From the NCBI GenBank assembly GCA_030835085.1, contig JAUQWQ010000158.1, forward strand, positions 65,125 through 129,124: a DNA stretch of 64,000 nt, written 5' to 3'. The position numbers and the translations under genes were made by a program. Below, in pieces: positions 51,673 to 62,232 of the stretch. How positions within the stretch are numbered: the first letter of the stretch is position 1; the number at the start of each line of letters is the position of its first letter. The notes beneath the pieces are model-generated. The model worked only from the letters and a program-made list of their open reading frames with translations, did not search any database and had not been told where the DNA came from. Origin of the DNA: Ignavibacteria bacterium. Its GTDB lineage: Bacteria; Bacteroidota; Ignavibacteria; Tepidaquicellales; OLB5.

Positions 51673-53094
51673 ATGCCAGAAAAAATATTAATAGGCAGTG
51701 AATTCATCTCCACTGCTGAAGTAAGACCCGTAATAAATCCCTATACAAATAAAACCGTTGGAGAAGTTTACATTGCAGGTGATGCGGAGTTCAACGCCTC
51801 TGCGGATTACCTCACTTTGATTGCAAAGGAATATGCAAACCTGCCAACTTATAAAAAACAGGAACTGCTTTATAACATATCGGTCAGAGTTAAAGCTCAG
51901 AAAAACGAGCTTGCTAAACTCATTACCGATGAGACGGGCAAACCCATAAAATTTTCAACGATAGAAGTTGACCGAGCAATTTTTACTTTCAGACTTGGCG
52001 CCGAAGAATGCTCGCGCATTTATGGTGAAGTATTGCCACTCGATCTGCTTCCCGGTTCAGAAAATAAAACCGGAATAGTACGCAGATTCCCTGTAGGATT
52101 AATACTCGGTATAACTCCATGGAACTTCCCGATAAACCTTGTTGCTCATAAAATTTCACCCGCACTCGCAAGTGGAAATGTAATACTAATAAAACCGGCA
52201 TCAAGCTCAATGTTATCCGCCATAGCTTTGGGTAAAATAGTTTACGATGCATGCAAAGAGCTTGGTTTCAATTCAATTCCATTGAATATTTTACCAATTT
52301 CCGGCAGTAAGATGGATGAACACATAGCCGACAGCAGGATAAAGCTTATCAGCTTTACAGGCTCAGGTGATGTTGGCTGGGGAATTAAGAAAAAATCCGA
52401 TAGACAGAAAGTATCGCTAGAGCTTGGCGGCAATGCGGGAGTAATTGTAAATTATGATGCTGATATTGATTCCGCAGTTGCCAAAATTACAGTTGGGGGA
52501 TTCTCACAAGCCGGGCAAAGCTGTATATCCGTGCAGCGGGTTTACATTCACAGAAATATTTATGAGGAGTTCAAAAAAAGATTAATTGCAGCGGCTAAAA
52601 AAATTGAATATGGCGACCCGTATGAACCTGATACAATAACCGGACCAATGATAAATGAAGATGAAGCTTTAAGAGCTGAGAAATGGATAAATGAAGCTAA
52701 ACAAAGCGGAGCTTTGATACTTACAGGAGGCTCCAGAAATGGCGCCGTAGTTGAGCCGACAGTGATAGAAAACGCTCCGGATACCGCAAATGTTAAGTGC
52801 GCTGAAGTATTCGCTCCGATAATAACAATTGAGCAGTTCACTGATTTTAGAGACGCTGTAAACAAGGTTAATGATTCACGTTTTGGGCTGCAGGCTGGAT
52901 TATTTACTGATAATATGACCGATATTATGTATGCATACAATAATATTCACACTGGTGGTGTGATTATCAACGAAGCTTCAGCCTACAGAATGGATGCAAT
53001 GCCTTACGGCGGTGTTAAAGATTCAGGTAACACCCGCGAGGGTGTGCGATATTCGATTAATGAGATGACTGAAGAAAAGATATTGGTGATGTAG
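51673..53094 (+). CDS. Aldehyde dehydrogenase family protein
   Basis: 'GITPWNFPINLVAHKISPALASGNVILIKPA', 'SFTGSGDVGW', 'LELGGNAGVIV', 'GGFSQAGQSCISVQRVYI'. Confidence 0.93.
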   Translation: MPEKILIGSEFISTAEVRPVINPYTNKTVGEVYIAGDAEFNASADYLTLIAKEYANLPTYKKQELLYNISVRVKAQKNELAKLITDETGKPIKFSTIEVDRAIFTFRLGAEECSRIYGEVLPLDLLPGSENKTGIVRRFPVGLILGITPWNFPINLVAHKISPALASGNVILIKPASSSMLSAIALGKIVYDACKELGFNSIPLNILPISGSKMDEHIADSRIKLISFTGSGDVGWGIKKKSDRQKVSLELGGNAGVIVNYDADIDSAVAKITVGGFSQAGQSCISVQRVYIHRNIYEEFKKRLIAAAKKIEYGDPYEPDTITGPMINEDEALRAEKWINEAKQSGALILTGGSRNGAVVEPTVIENAPDTANVKCAEVFAPIITIEQFTDFRDAVNKVNDSRFGLQAGLFTDNMTDIMYAYNNIHTGGVIINEASAYRMDAMPYGGVKDSGNTREGVRYSINEMTEEKILVM

Positions 53095-53139
53095 GTTTCC
53101 TATTCGTCCGATGAATCAAAGTCAATTAATGAATGTTAA

Positions 53140-53200
53140 GGGCTAAAGCCCGGATTTCCCTAAAATTGTATACCACGACCTGAAGGTCGTGGCTATTTTT
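53140..53200. repeat. Paired-hairpin dispersed element (GGGCTAAAGCCC + CCACGACCTGAAGGTCGTGG)
   Basis: GGGCT-AA-AGCCC at 53140..53151; CCACGACCT-GA-AGGTCGTGG at 53173..53192, followed by CTA as in 4030..4083. Confidence 0.6.
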
Positions 53201-53216
53201 ATAAAAATCAAAATTT

Positions 53217-53252
53217 TTTCCATTCCGGCGAGGCGGACCATTTTGGGAAACC
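53217..53252. repeat. Dispersed palindrome, family B copy 3
   Basis: TTTCCATTCCGGCGAGGCGGACCATTTTGGGAAACC. Confidence 0.55.
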
Positions 53253-53327
53253 ATTTATTGAATTGTATTACAAAAATGCGAAGTTTATTTTTATATTATT
53301 CTAAGTAATAATTCCAGATGATCTGTC

Positions 53328-53981
53328 ATGAAACTCCCTTTTACAGCAGAGCAATTTCTTCAGGTATTTACAAACTATAACCAATCCATATGGCCGTTGC
53401 AGATTTTTTTTATTCTGCTTGCTGTGATTTGTGTGATTTTAATCTTTCGCAATTCAGTTTACACAAATGTAATAGTACCCGCTATTCTTGCCTTCTTTTG
53501 GTTGTGGATGGGTGTAATTTATCACATTATTTACTTTTCGAAAATAAATCCGGCTGCATATCTTTTTGGAGCATTATTCATATTAGAATCAATACTCTTG
53601 CTCCACTATGGTAACATAAGAAAAGAAATCAAGCTTTTTTACAATAAGGACATCTATTCTTATTCAGGAATCGTAATTATCATCTTTGCATTAGCAATTT
53701 ACCCGCTAATCGGTTATTTCTTCGGGCATATTTATCCGGCTTCGCCAACATTTGGTTTACCGTGCCCCACGACAATTTTTACTTTAGGAATACTCTTGTT
53801 CAATAAAGGGAAACTTCCTGTTGGATTAATCATAATACCACTGATCTGGTCATTAATTGGCTTTACGGCAGCATTAAAGCTGGGAATCTATGAAGATACG
53901 GGCTTGCTGATTGCAGGGATAGTAACTGTAATTCTGGCTTTTTACAGAAGGAAGAATTTTCAATCTATGAACTTATCGTAG
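53328..53981 (+). CDS. Multipass membrane protein (DUF6064-like)
   Basis: Several hydrophobic helices; 'SPTFGLPCPTTIFTLGILL' motif. Confidence 0.6.
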   Translation: MKLPFTAEQFLQVFTNYNQSIWPLQIFFILLAVICVILIFRNSVYTNVIVPAILAFFWLWMGVIYHIIYFSKINPAAYLFGALFILESILLLHYGNIRKEIKLFYNKDIYSYSGIVIIIFALAIYPLIGYFFGHIYPASPTFGLPCPTTIFTLGILLFNKGKLPVGLIIIPLIWSLIGFTAALKLGIYEDTGLLIAGIVTVILAFYRRKNFQSMNLS

Positions 53982-54028
53982 ATCCATTCGCTGTTTCTAT
54001 AATTTTTCCCGAAACGGCGTTTCGGGTT
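53974..54028. repeat. Dispersed paired-hairpin element, family A copy 3 (first hairpin degenerate)
   Basis: CCCGAAAC-GGC-GTTTCGGG-TTA at 54008..54028. Confidence 0.55.
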
Positions 54029-54152
54029 ATCCGAATTCTTAAACTTTACGACTTTGCGCCTTTGCGTGAAATAGATTCTGCCCCACTTCAATTTATTCTT
54101 CCTCTCCGAATGAGATCCTTCACCCCGCTTAAGCGGTGCTCAGGATTGATGG

Positions 54153-55073
54153 TCAACCAAACAATCTCTGTATCAGCCTGTTTTCAACACCGCAGAATTC
54201 GCAGTCAATTGGCTTTGCCGGGAATTCAGGTACTTTATTATCTGCACCGCAGGACATGCACTTAAACTGCTGCTGAACCTTGGTATTCTTGTGGCAGCTT
54301 TCGCAATGCACTTTGTATGAGCCTTCAGGGATATAAATTTCCGCTTTGCAGTGCTCGCACTCACCTGTTCTGCCTGCGGGTCTTTCAATATCAACATACT
54401 GCATACTGAATCCTGTCATTTTAAGAAATCTCTCCTGGTCAGCATCAGTTAAGTACGGAATCCACACCTGTACAAACATTGACATCTTCATTTTCATATG
54501 CACCTGCTCAGGGATAAGGTCGTGCATTATTGCATACTTCGGATTTTCATAGAAAACACGCATACCGTCCTTTGTCATTCCAATAAAGAATTCCGCCAGC
54601 CGGAAAAATCCGGTGCTTTCAACTTTATTGCCTGTGCCGTCATTGTAATACGTCAATGAATGCTGAAGCTGCTGCTGCTTCACACCGTATTCCTGCCACT
54701 TGGGGTCAAATCCATACTCAGCACTTGATTCTGCGCACACTTCAAGGTAATCTCTGTATTTATACCCGTCATCAATTGATGGCGGCAGGTATGCCGGGAA
54801 TGTACGGTAATAATAATCCCAGAAATCTTTTTGCAGGCTGAAATACTGCTCCTTATCTCCGCGCTGCAGGGCAGCCTGTATTTTATTCATAAGCGCAATT
54901 TTGGTTGCCTGGTAATTCAGGGTTTTCACTGTTGATTCATTCCACTTATCGAGCCCCAAAGTATAATCAATATCAGTAAAAGAACCGCAGTAATCACACA
55001 TAATGTAAGGTGATTTGTACTCATTCACTTTCGGCGCACCGCAGTTAACACAGGTAAATTTCTTAATTTTCAT
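54153..55073 (-). CDS. Multi-zinc-ribbon hypothetical protein
   Basis: CxxC pairs at both ends: 'CVNCGAPKVNEYKSPYIMCDYCG', 'CEHCKAEIYIPEGSYKVHCESCHKN', 'CMSCGADNKVPEFPAKPIDCEFCG'. Confidence 0.65.
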   Translation of the reverse strand: MKIKKFTCVNCGAPKVNEYKSPYIMCDYCGSFTDIDYTLGLDKWNESTVKTLNYQATKIALMNKIQAALQRGDKEQYFSLQKDFWDYYYRTFPAYLPPSIDDGYKYRDYLEVCAESSAEYGFDPKWQEYGVKQQQLQHSLTYYNDGTGNKVESTGFFRLAEFFIGMTKDGMRVFYENPKYAIMHDLIPEQVHMKMKMSMFVQVWIPYLTDADQERFLKMTGFSMQYVDIERPAGRTGECEHCKAEIYIPEGSYKVHCESCHKNTKVQQQFKCMSCGADNKVPEFPAKPIDCEFCGVENRLIQRLFG

Positions 55074-55254
55074 AAAATTCCTTAATAATTAAGCATTCTA
55101 AAAGTTATGTTTAAACAATTTAAACACAATTTCTGTGATTTACAAAGAAAACAAATCTCATTTGTTTGTGAATTATGACTAATATCATTGTTTAAAGTTG
55201 TAAAAAAACGGTATTTTTGTATATGAAAACAGGGAATTTTTTCAAATATCCTGA

Positions 55255-56661
<1,407 letters not shown>

Positions 56662-56697
56662 TACAATGTGCAATTAACAATGAGCTATGAACAATAG

Positions 56698-56718
56698 GGC
56701 GCTTAAGCGCCTTTTTTA
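56698..56718. terminator. Rho-independent terminator after gdhA
   Basis: GGCGCTTAAGCGCC followed by TTTTTT. Confidence 0.8.
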
Positions 56719-56724
56719 TTGCTT

Positions 56725-57147
56725 TTACATGTTCTCAAAGCCAAATTTTACTGCCGCTTCAAGAATATCAATGTTTATATCCTTAAGATTTTTGAACTTA
56801 ATGCAATATCCGGTTACGCTTGCCTTGCCGAGTTTTTTTCCAAATGTTTTGGCTAAGTATTTTTTATCTTTAATACCCATTATATAAACTGAGATACCTG
56901 CAGTATTTGCACTCAGACCAATTTGATAGAACTCCCTTGTTTTTCCGTCAGCATATTCTATGTTTTGCAGTCCATATCCGATATTTGGATTAGAAACTAC
57001 TTTTCCATTACTATCTTTACCATCCAGGAACCATAATTTACATTTTGGTTTCAACTTCAGAAATCTTTTGTGCAGTTCCTGCATATCGCCCTGTTTTGAT
57101 TCAGGCTGGCTTGAAATATACTCTTTTATCTGTTCTTTAATATTCAT
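56725..57147 (-). CDS. DUF1801-like small protein
   Basis: 140 aa, 'QPESKQGDMQELHKRFLKLKPKCKLWFLDGKD', 'NPNIGYG', 'GLSANTAGISVYIMG', 'LGKASVTGYCIKFKNLKDINI'. Confidence 0.55.
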   Translation of the reverse strand: MNIKEQIKEYISSQPESKQGDMQELHKRFLKLKPKCKLWFLDGKDSNGKVVSNPNIGYGLQNIEYADGKTREFYQIGLSANTAGISVYIMGIKDKKYLAKTFGKKLGKASVTGYCIKFKNLKDINIDILEAAVKFGFENM

Positions 57148-57152
57148 ATATA

Positions 57153-57602
57153 TTATTTTTTAAGTTCCTCTGCAAGACCTATCAGCAGCCCGTCCGCTGA
57201 ACGAATGTAACAAAGCCGGTATGAGTTCTCATACTGAACGACCTCCCCCTCCAGTTTAGCGCCAAGTTTGGTTAATCTTGTTACCATTTCATCAATATCT
57301 TCCACTGCGAACATGACCCGAAGATAACCAAGGGAGTTTACTGGCGCATTCCGGTGGTCTGATACTACAGGAGGAGTGAAAAATTTCGAAAGTTCGATCC
57401 TGCTGTGTCCATCGGGCGTAACCATCATGGCAATTTCTACATTCTGGTTACCAAGTCCGGTTACACGTCCTGCCCACTCTCCTTCAATTTTCGCTCTGCC
57501 TTCAAGCTTCAGACCAATTTCTGTAAAAAAAGAAACTGCATCATCAAGTGATTCCACCACAATGCTGATATTGTCCATTCGAAGTAATTTATTTTTTGTC
57601 AT
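57153..57602 (-). CDS. VOC (glyoxalase/bleomycin resistance) family protein
   Basis: 'MDNISIVVESLDDAVSFFTEIGLKLEGRA', 'RIELSKFFTPP', 'DIDEMVTRLTKLGAKLEGEV', 'CYIRSADGLLIGLAEEL'. Confidence 0.88.
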   Translation of the reverse strand: MTKNKLLRMDNISIVVESLDDAVSFFTEIGLKLEGRAKIEGEWAGRVTGLGNQNVEIAMMVTPDGHSRIELSKFFTPPVVSDHRNAPVNSLGYLRVMFAVEDIDEMVTRLTKLGAKLEGEVVQYENSYRLCYIRSADGLLIGLAEELKK

Positions 57603-57730
57603 TGGTATTATCCCTATGAAATTAATTTCAATTGCGTATTCAATTGGCCGGAAACCGCTTGTAAATGACAGGGTGAAGTCAAATCACGGCCGAAAAGTTT
57701 TGCGGGTATATGAAGTACTTTATCGGCAGT

Positions 57731-58717
57731 TCACCGCAATTTCTTCATTTGAGCCATGAAAAATTTTATAACCTCTAAATTCACTTCTGCTGTAGTCCAA
57801 TGTCCCACTTTTTCATATGTTTTGAAGACTGCATTAATATTTTTCTTCGTGTAGATCTTCTGACATTCCAGATATCTCGCCTGCACATTACTTCCAAGAT
57901 TTTCATTGATTATTTTGCGTTCCTCTTCGGTATAAGCATCATCAAACTGAACTGCGTCATTATCATCCAAAGCCCCCATATATATGAATTGAGGAATTTC
58001 TTTATATGAATCCAGATCAAATTTATCACCGAAAATCTCTTTGAAATCGTTGATACCGATAGGGTAGTCAATTGCAATTCCGTTTAAGTTGTTTTGGGGC
58101 AGCATAAGTTTTCCGTTAAATCCGCCTATTGCCAATGCCTGTATTTTATCAGGATGAATAAAGCTAAAACGATTGGTAAACGTACCGGAAGCCGAAAATC
58201 CATTCATAAAAAATTTAGGTTCAACCTGAATATCCATAGACTTCAAAAGAATTCCGGCATCACTAATCATTTCCAATAATTGGAGGTCAAGCCTCCTCAA
58301 GGCTTGTGTTTTTTCTAAAATTATATCTCTATCCAACGCATGGATATACATCAAAGGCTGAGATTCAGGCCGTGGAAAAACGGGAACGAGCAAGGGTATT
58401 TTTAATTCAGTAGAAATATTATTGCCAACTGATCTTACTGCGGCCAAATTAACTGCATATTTTTTGTGAACTTCTATGCTATCAGTTATTTTCCCTGTGT
58501 TGTTGGGTTCTACAAGCAGGAATAACTTCTTATTCAAGGGAGTCCCTTTAGGAATAAACAAAATGTAATTATGATAAAATCCCTTTTCGGGATCCATATT
58601 AACAATAATCAGACTATCGCTTTTGATAGTGGTCGTTTCTGAATTTTGAGCAAATGAAGCAATATGAGTGAATACAAGAAACAAAAAAAGGATGCAACTT
58701 ATAACTAGTGATCTCAT
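57731..58717 (-). CDS. Secreted alpha/beta-hydrolase-like protein
   Basis: Signal peptide; 'PKFFMNGFSASGTFTNRFSFIHPDKIQALAIGG' (GFSASG elbow); 'YEKVGHWTTAEV'. Confidence 0.7.
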   Translation of the reverse strand: MRSLVISCILFLFLVFTHIASFAQNSETTTIKSDSLIIVNMDPEKGFYHNYILFIPKGTPLNKKLFLLVEPNNTGKITDSIEVHKKYAVNLAAVRSVGNNISTELKIPLLVPVFPRPESQPLMYIHALDRDIILEKTQALRRLDLQLLEMISDAGILLKSMDIQVEPKFFMNGFSASGTFTNRFSFIHPDKIQALAIGGFNGKLMLPQNNLNGIAIDYPIGINDFKEIFGDKFDLDSYKEIPQFIYMGALDDNDAVQFDDAYTEEERKIINENLGSNVQARYLECQKIYTKKNINAVFKTYEKVGHWTTAEVNLEVIKFFMAQMKKLR

Positions 58718-58731
58718 ATAATTTTACAAAG

Positions 58732-59223
58732 TTAAAATTTTAGATTAACCAATAACGCGAATAAATATAATCCAGCGCCAAATGCGGCGTGATTCATAAG
58801 GCTGCGGAGCCTTGCCTGGTTGGGGTTAGGAGTCTTTGATGCCGCAAATCCAAATCCAAATGCCGGCTGCATAATGAACAATGGAGCAATTACTGATGCA
58901 ATCCCGAAAACAACCGCCGGAAGAATTGTCGGATCAAGAAGCCAGCTCTTACCCATTATTAGAATGAAAATGGCAGCAAGCGAAATACCAATCATATAAT
59001 GAGTAATCCAGCCAGCAATACACTCTCCTCTTTTGGGAGTTACTTTAGTGATATTTGCATGTTTGAAGATCCCCTGAGACATATAAAGTACCCATCGCCC
59101 TACTATGCATATATTTGACGGGGTTATCCTGAAGGTAAGCTTCAGAAGCTGAGCCCAAAGATCAAAAGTGAGTGTTGCTCCAACGCCAATTATAGCAATC
59201 TTTACAATTAATAAGTTAATCAT
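58732..59223 (-). CDS. DUF2938-like membrane protein
   Basis: 'GVGATLTFDLWAQLLK', 'GRWVLYMSQGIF', 'GWITHYMIGISLAAIFI', 'PAFGFGFAASKTPNPNQARLRSLMNHAAFGAGLYL'. Confidence 0.65.
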   Translation of the reverse strand: MINLLIVKIAIIGVGATLTFDLWAQLLKLTFRITPSNICIVGRWVLYMSQGIFKHANITKVTPKRGECIAGWITHYMIGISLAAIFILIMGKSWLLDPTILPAVVFGIASVIAPLFIMQPAFGFGFAASKTPNPNQARLRSLMNHAAFGAGLYLFALLVNLKF

Positions 59224-59584
59224 TGCTTCGAATTATCTTCTCCATTTTCCTGCCTTTGGCAAGTTCATCTACAAGTTTATCCAGGTAACGGGCTTTCTGA
59301 GTCAAAGGATTTTCGATATCCTCTACACGGTAACCGCAAATTGTTCCGGTGATGAGGTGCGCATTCTTATTCAGTTTTGCCCTTTTGAAAAATTCCTCAA
59401 AAGTGACTTTATCTTTTATCAACTCCTGCAGCTTTTTATTATCAAAGCCTGTGAGCCATTGTATGACCTCGTGCAGTTCTTTTTTTGTTCTACCCTTGCT
59501 TTCAACCTTTGTAACATAGTGGGGATACACGGAGGCAAAGCTCATTTTTGCGATACGCTCATCATGATTTGCAGTTGTCTTCAT
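59216..59584 (-). CDS. DUF2200-like small protein
   Basis: 'FASVYPHYVTKVESKGRTKKELHEVIQWLTGFDNKKL', 'ITGTICGYRVEDIENPLTQKARYLDKLVDELAKG'. Confidence 0.65.
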   Translation of the reverse strand: MKTTANHDERIAKMSFASVYPHYVTKVESKGRTKKELHEVIQWLTGFDNKKLQELIKDKVTFEEFFKRAKLNKNAHLITGTICGYRVEDIENPLTQKARYLDKLVDELAKGRKMEKIIRSND

Positions 59585-59793
59585 GCTTTATTTGGTGTTT
59601 AAATTATAATTTTTCAAAATTTACTCAATGCGCAAGTTTTTTTCAATGTATCAAAAATTAACCTGAGAGTATTTAGAAACATATAGGGTAATATAGATAT
59701 ATATTGAAGTTAATTTTACCGGAAATTTGCCTGATTATTAAGCCATTTTACTCTTATACTTGCATTAATAATTTAAATATTAAGGAGTTTTAT

Positions 59794-60498
59794 ATGGATC
59801 TTAAAAACGCAAAAGTGCTTGTCACAGGTGGAAGTATGGGAATAGGCTATGCAGCTGCAAAAACATTGATTGATGCCGGCGCGAAAGTTGTAATTTGCGG
59901 CAGAGATACAAAAAGACTGGAAGCCTCAGCTAAAGAACTTGGAGCAATTCCGGTTTTAGCCGACGTTGCAATAGAAAGCGATGTAATTTCGCTTATAGCA
60001 AAAACCATTGAAGCGATGGATGGATACAATGTGCTGATAAATAACGCAGCTTACGGATATTTCAGCCCGCTAACAGGTATTGATACAGCAAAGTTTAACG
60101 ATGTATTAATGACAAATATTACAGGTGCTATGATGTGCGGAAGAGAATCAGCCAAATATTTCACAGAAAAAAGCTATGGCAATATAGTAAATATCGCATC
60201 AAGTGCAGGTACGGGCGGATTCGCAAACGGCTCACCTTACTGCGCAACTAAATTCGCTCTAAGGGGCATGAACGAATGCTGGCGCGCGGAACTAAGAAAA
60301 CATAACATAAGGGTGATGCTGGTTAATCCAAGTGAAGTACAGACTAACTTCGGCATAAATGCCGGCGGCAAGCCTCGTGATTTCAATCCGACCAAGCTCG
60401 AAGGCGCACAGATCGCGCATTTAATTAAATCTATGCTTGAAATGGATGATAAGGGTTTTATTCCCGAAGCCGGTGTTTGGGCAACAAACCCGCAATAG
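59794..60498 (+). CDS. Short-chain dehydrogenase/reductase
   Basis: 'VLVTGGSMGIGYAAAKTLIDAGAKV', 'LINNAAYG', 'SPYCATKFALRG'. ORF opens at 59704, but MDLKNAKV at 59794 follows AAGGAG. Confidence 0.9.
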   Translation: MDLKNAKVLVTGGSMGIGYAAAKTLIDAGAKVVICGRDTKRLEASAKELGAIPVLADVAIESDVISLIAKTIEAMDGYNVLINNAAYGYFSPLTGIDTAKFNDVLMTNITGAMMCGRESAKYFTEKSYGNIVNIASSAGTGGFANGSPYCATKFALRGMNECWRAELRKHNIRVMLVNPSEVQTNFGINAGGKPRDFNPTKLEGAQIAHLIKSMLEMDDKGFIPEAGVWATNPQ

Positions 60499-60560
60499 CA
60501 AGGTAAATTCTTAAAATTTAAGAATTATTTTTTGATGGATAACTAATAAACAACAAATAT

Positions 60561-62033
60561 CTATTTTCCTAAACATGATGTAACTTTAGATAACAACCAA
60601 TCTTTATAAGAGATTTGATTTTCTGATTCAATTCTACGTCTCAAATATTCAATTTCATTTTTATTATTTTCAATTTTTAAGATTATGAATTTCTCGAAAT
60701 ATTTTAAATAATTACCGATACGGATTTTCCTATGTTCTGATACCAGGGTATTGTTCCTTAAAAATTCCTTAAAACTTTTAATTTCACAAATAGCTTCTTC
60801 ATAGTAATTTAGTTCATAATACATTTTTATAACTATATTTTTAATATCGTATTTATATACAAAATTATTCATGATGATCTTATTGTAATGATGAAGCGCT
60901 TTCGGGTAGTTACCAGTGTGACTATAGAAGTATGTATAGCTAAAATTCAGTAAATTTTCCTTGTTTGTTGGATTTACATCTTTAATATGTTTATTAATAA
61001 AATTTAGAGTCCAGTCATATTCTTTCAGAAAAAGGCCGTGAATCATTATATCTCTATACAAATCATCCGACAAGTATTTATTTTTTCTGTCTTTATAATA
61101 TTTATTGTTCAATAAAACAGTGTATAGTCTGAACAACTCATAATTAATACTTTTGGGAGTGTTAGCCGACCTTTTTCTTAAGATACAATAATTGATCATC
61201 CAGTTATAATGGAATGCTATTTCATCTGGACTAAATGATTTTACATTTTTCTCAAAAAATTCCTTATATCGGAAATAATAATCTTCTTTTTCTAAAAAAT
61301 TAAATGTTTGAATAAGAAATTTGTATAAGGTGATAATTATTGACCCATGTTCGCTTTTATAAACTTTCAATAAATTATCAAGATCCAGGTTTTTAATTAA
61401 GGTATTAATAGGGTTGAATGAACTGGTTATATTATATTTTTCAGCAAAAATTCTGGAATTGAGATATAGGGAAATTATTTCAGAAATATAGAAATTTAAT
61501 AGATCAAAACTAATTGATTTTATTTGATTTAATCTATCAATCGCATCTTTAGAATGTAAAATATTCTTTTGTTTATGTGCAAAATTAAAGAGTAACGTAT
61601 TATGCCAATACTTATTATAAAGGTTTCTTGCATCTATAGTTGAATCTGTTATTAAATTCTTTCTTACTCTATTACGGATTAATTTATCTGACTTTCGATG
61701 GAGCAAATCATCTAAAAGAAAATTTTCTACTTCAAACTCATTTTTTTCAAAATTACTAATTGATAGAAACCTTAATGCTAATTTTAGCAGTTCAGAAAGA
61801 GCATCTCTAAAAGTAGAATCATTATACCTACCACTTTGAGTGCTTCTGGTTGCTATAATTTTTTTATTGAAATCCTTATGGTCAAATTCAGGATAATAAG
61901 CAACAATTTCGCTAAAAAGTTTCAGCATTTTTTCGCTGTTATTAAAATAGGGAGATTTAAGAAATCGTTCAAATTTCTTTATTTCATCATTTGAAAATGA
62001 TTTGAATAAGTCAATAAGGTTGTGGTTCAGCAT
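60561..62033 (-). CDS. Hypothetical ~490-aa helical (TPR-like) protein next to RiPP locus
   Basis: Long intact ORF; 'NLLNFSYTYFYSHTGNYPKALHHYNKIIMNN' TPR-like helices; no catalytic motif seen. Confidence 0.6.
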   Translation of the reverse strand: MLNHNLIDLFKSFSNDEIKKFERFLKSPYFNNSEKMLKLFSEIVAYYPEFDHKDFNKKIIATRSTQSGRYNDSTFRDALSELLKLALRFLSISNFEKNEFEVENFLLDDLLHRKSDKLIRNRVRKNLITDSTIDARNLYNKYWHNTLLFNFAHKQKNILHSKDAIDRLNQIKSISFDLLNFYISEIISLYLNSRIFAEKYNITSSFNPINTLIKNLDLDNLLKVYKSEHGSIIITLYKFLIQTFNFLEKEDYYFRYKEFFEKNVKSFSPDEIAFHYNWMINYCILRKRSANTPKSINYELFRLYTVLLNNKYYKDRKNKYLSDDLYRDIMIHGLFLKEYDWTLNFINKHIKDVNPTNKENLLNFSYTYFYSHTGNYPKALHHYNKIIMNNFVYKYDIKNIVIKMYYELNYYEEAICEIKSFKEFLRNNTLVSEHRKIRIGNYLKYFEKFIILKIENNKNEIEYLRRRIESENQISYKDWLLSKVTSCLGK

Positions 62034-62232
62034 ACAATATTTTCAATTCTCCGTCAAATTTATCAGCAATTAATGTCAAATATATAGATTATAGTACAAA
62101 AAAGCAAAATATTACAGTAGTAATTTCAGTTACTATTTAGTAATAACCGTCAATCAGAAAAAACTTTGTTTTACTTTTTTTACAATAGCAATTATGTTAT
62201 AATTAACAAACCTAAGGAGAAATAATCTTAAT

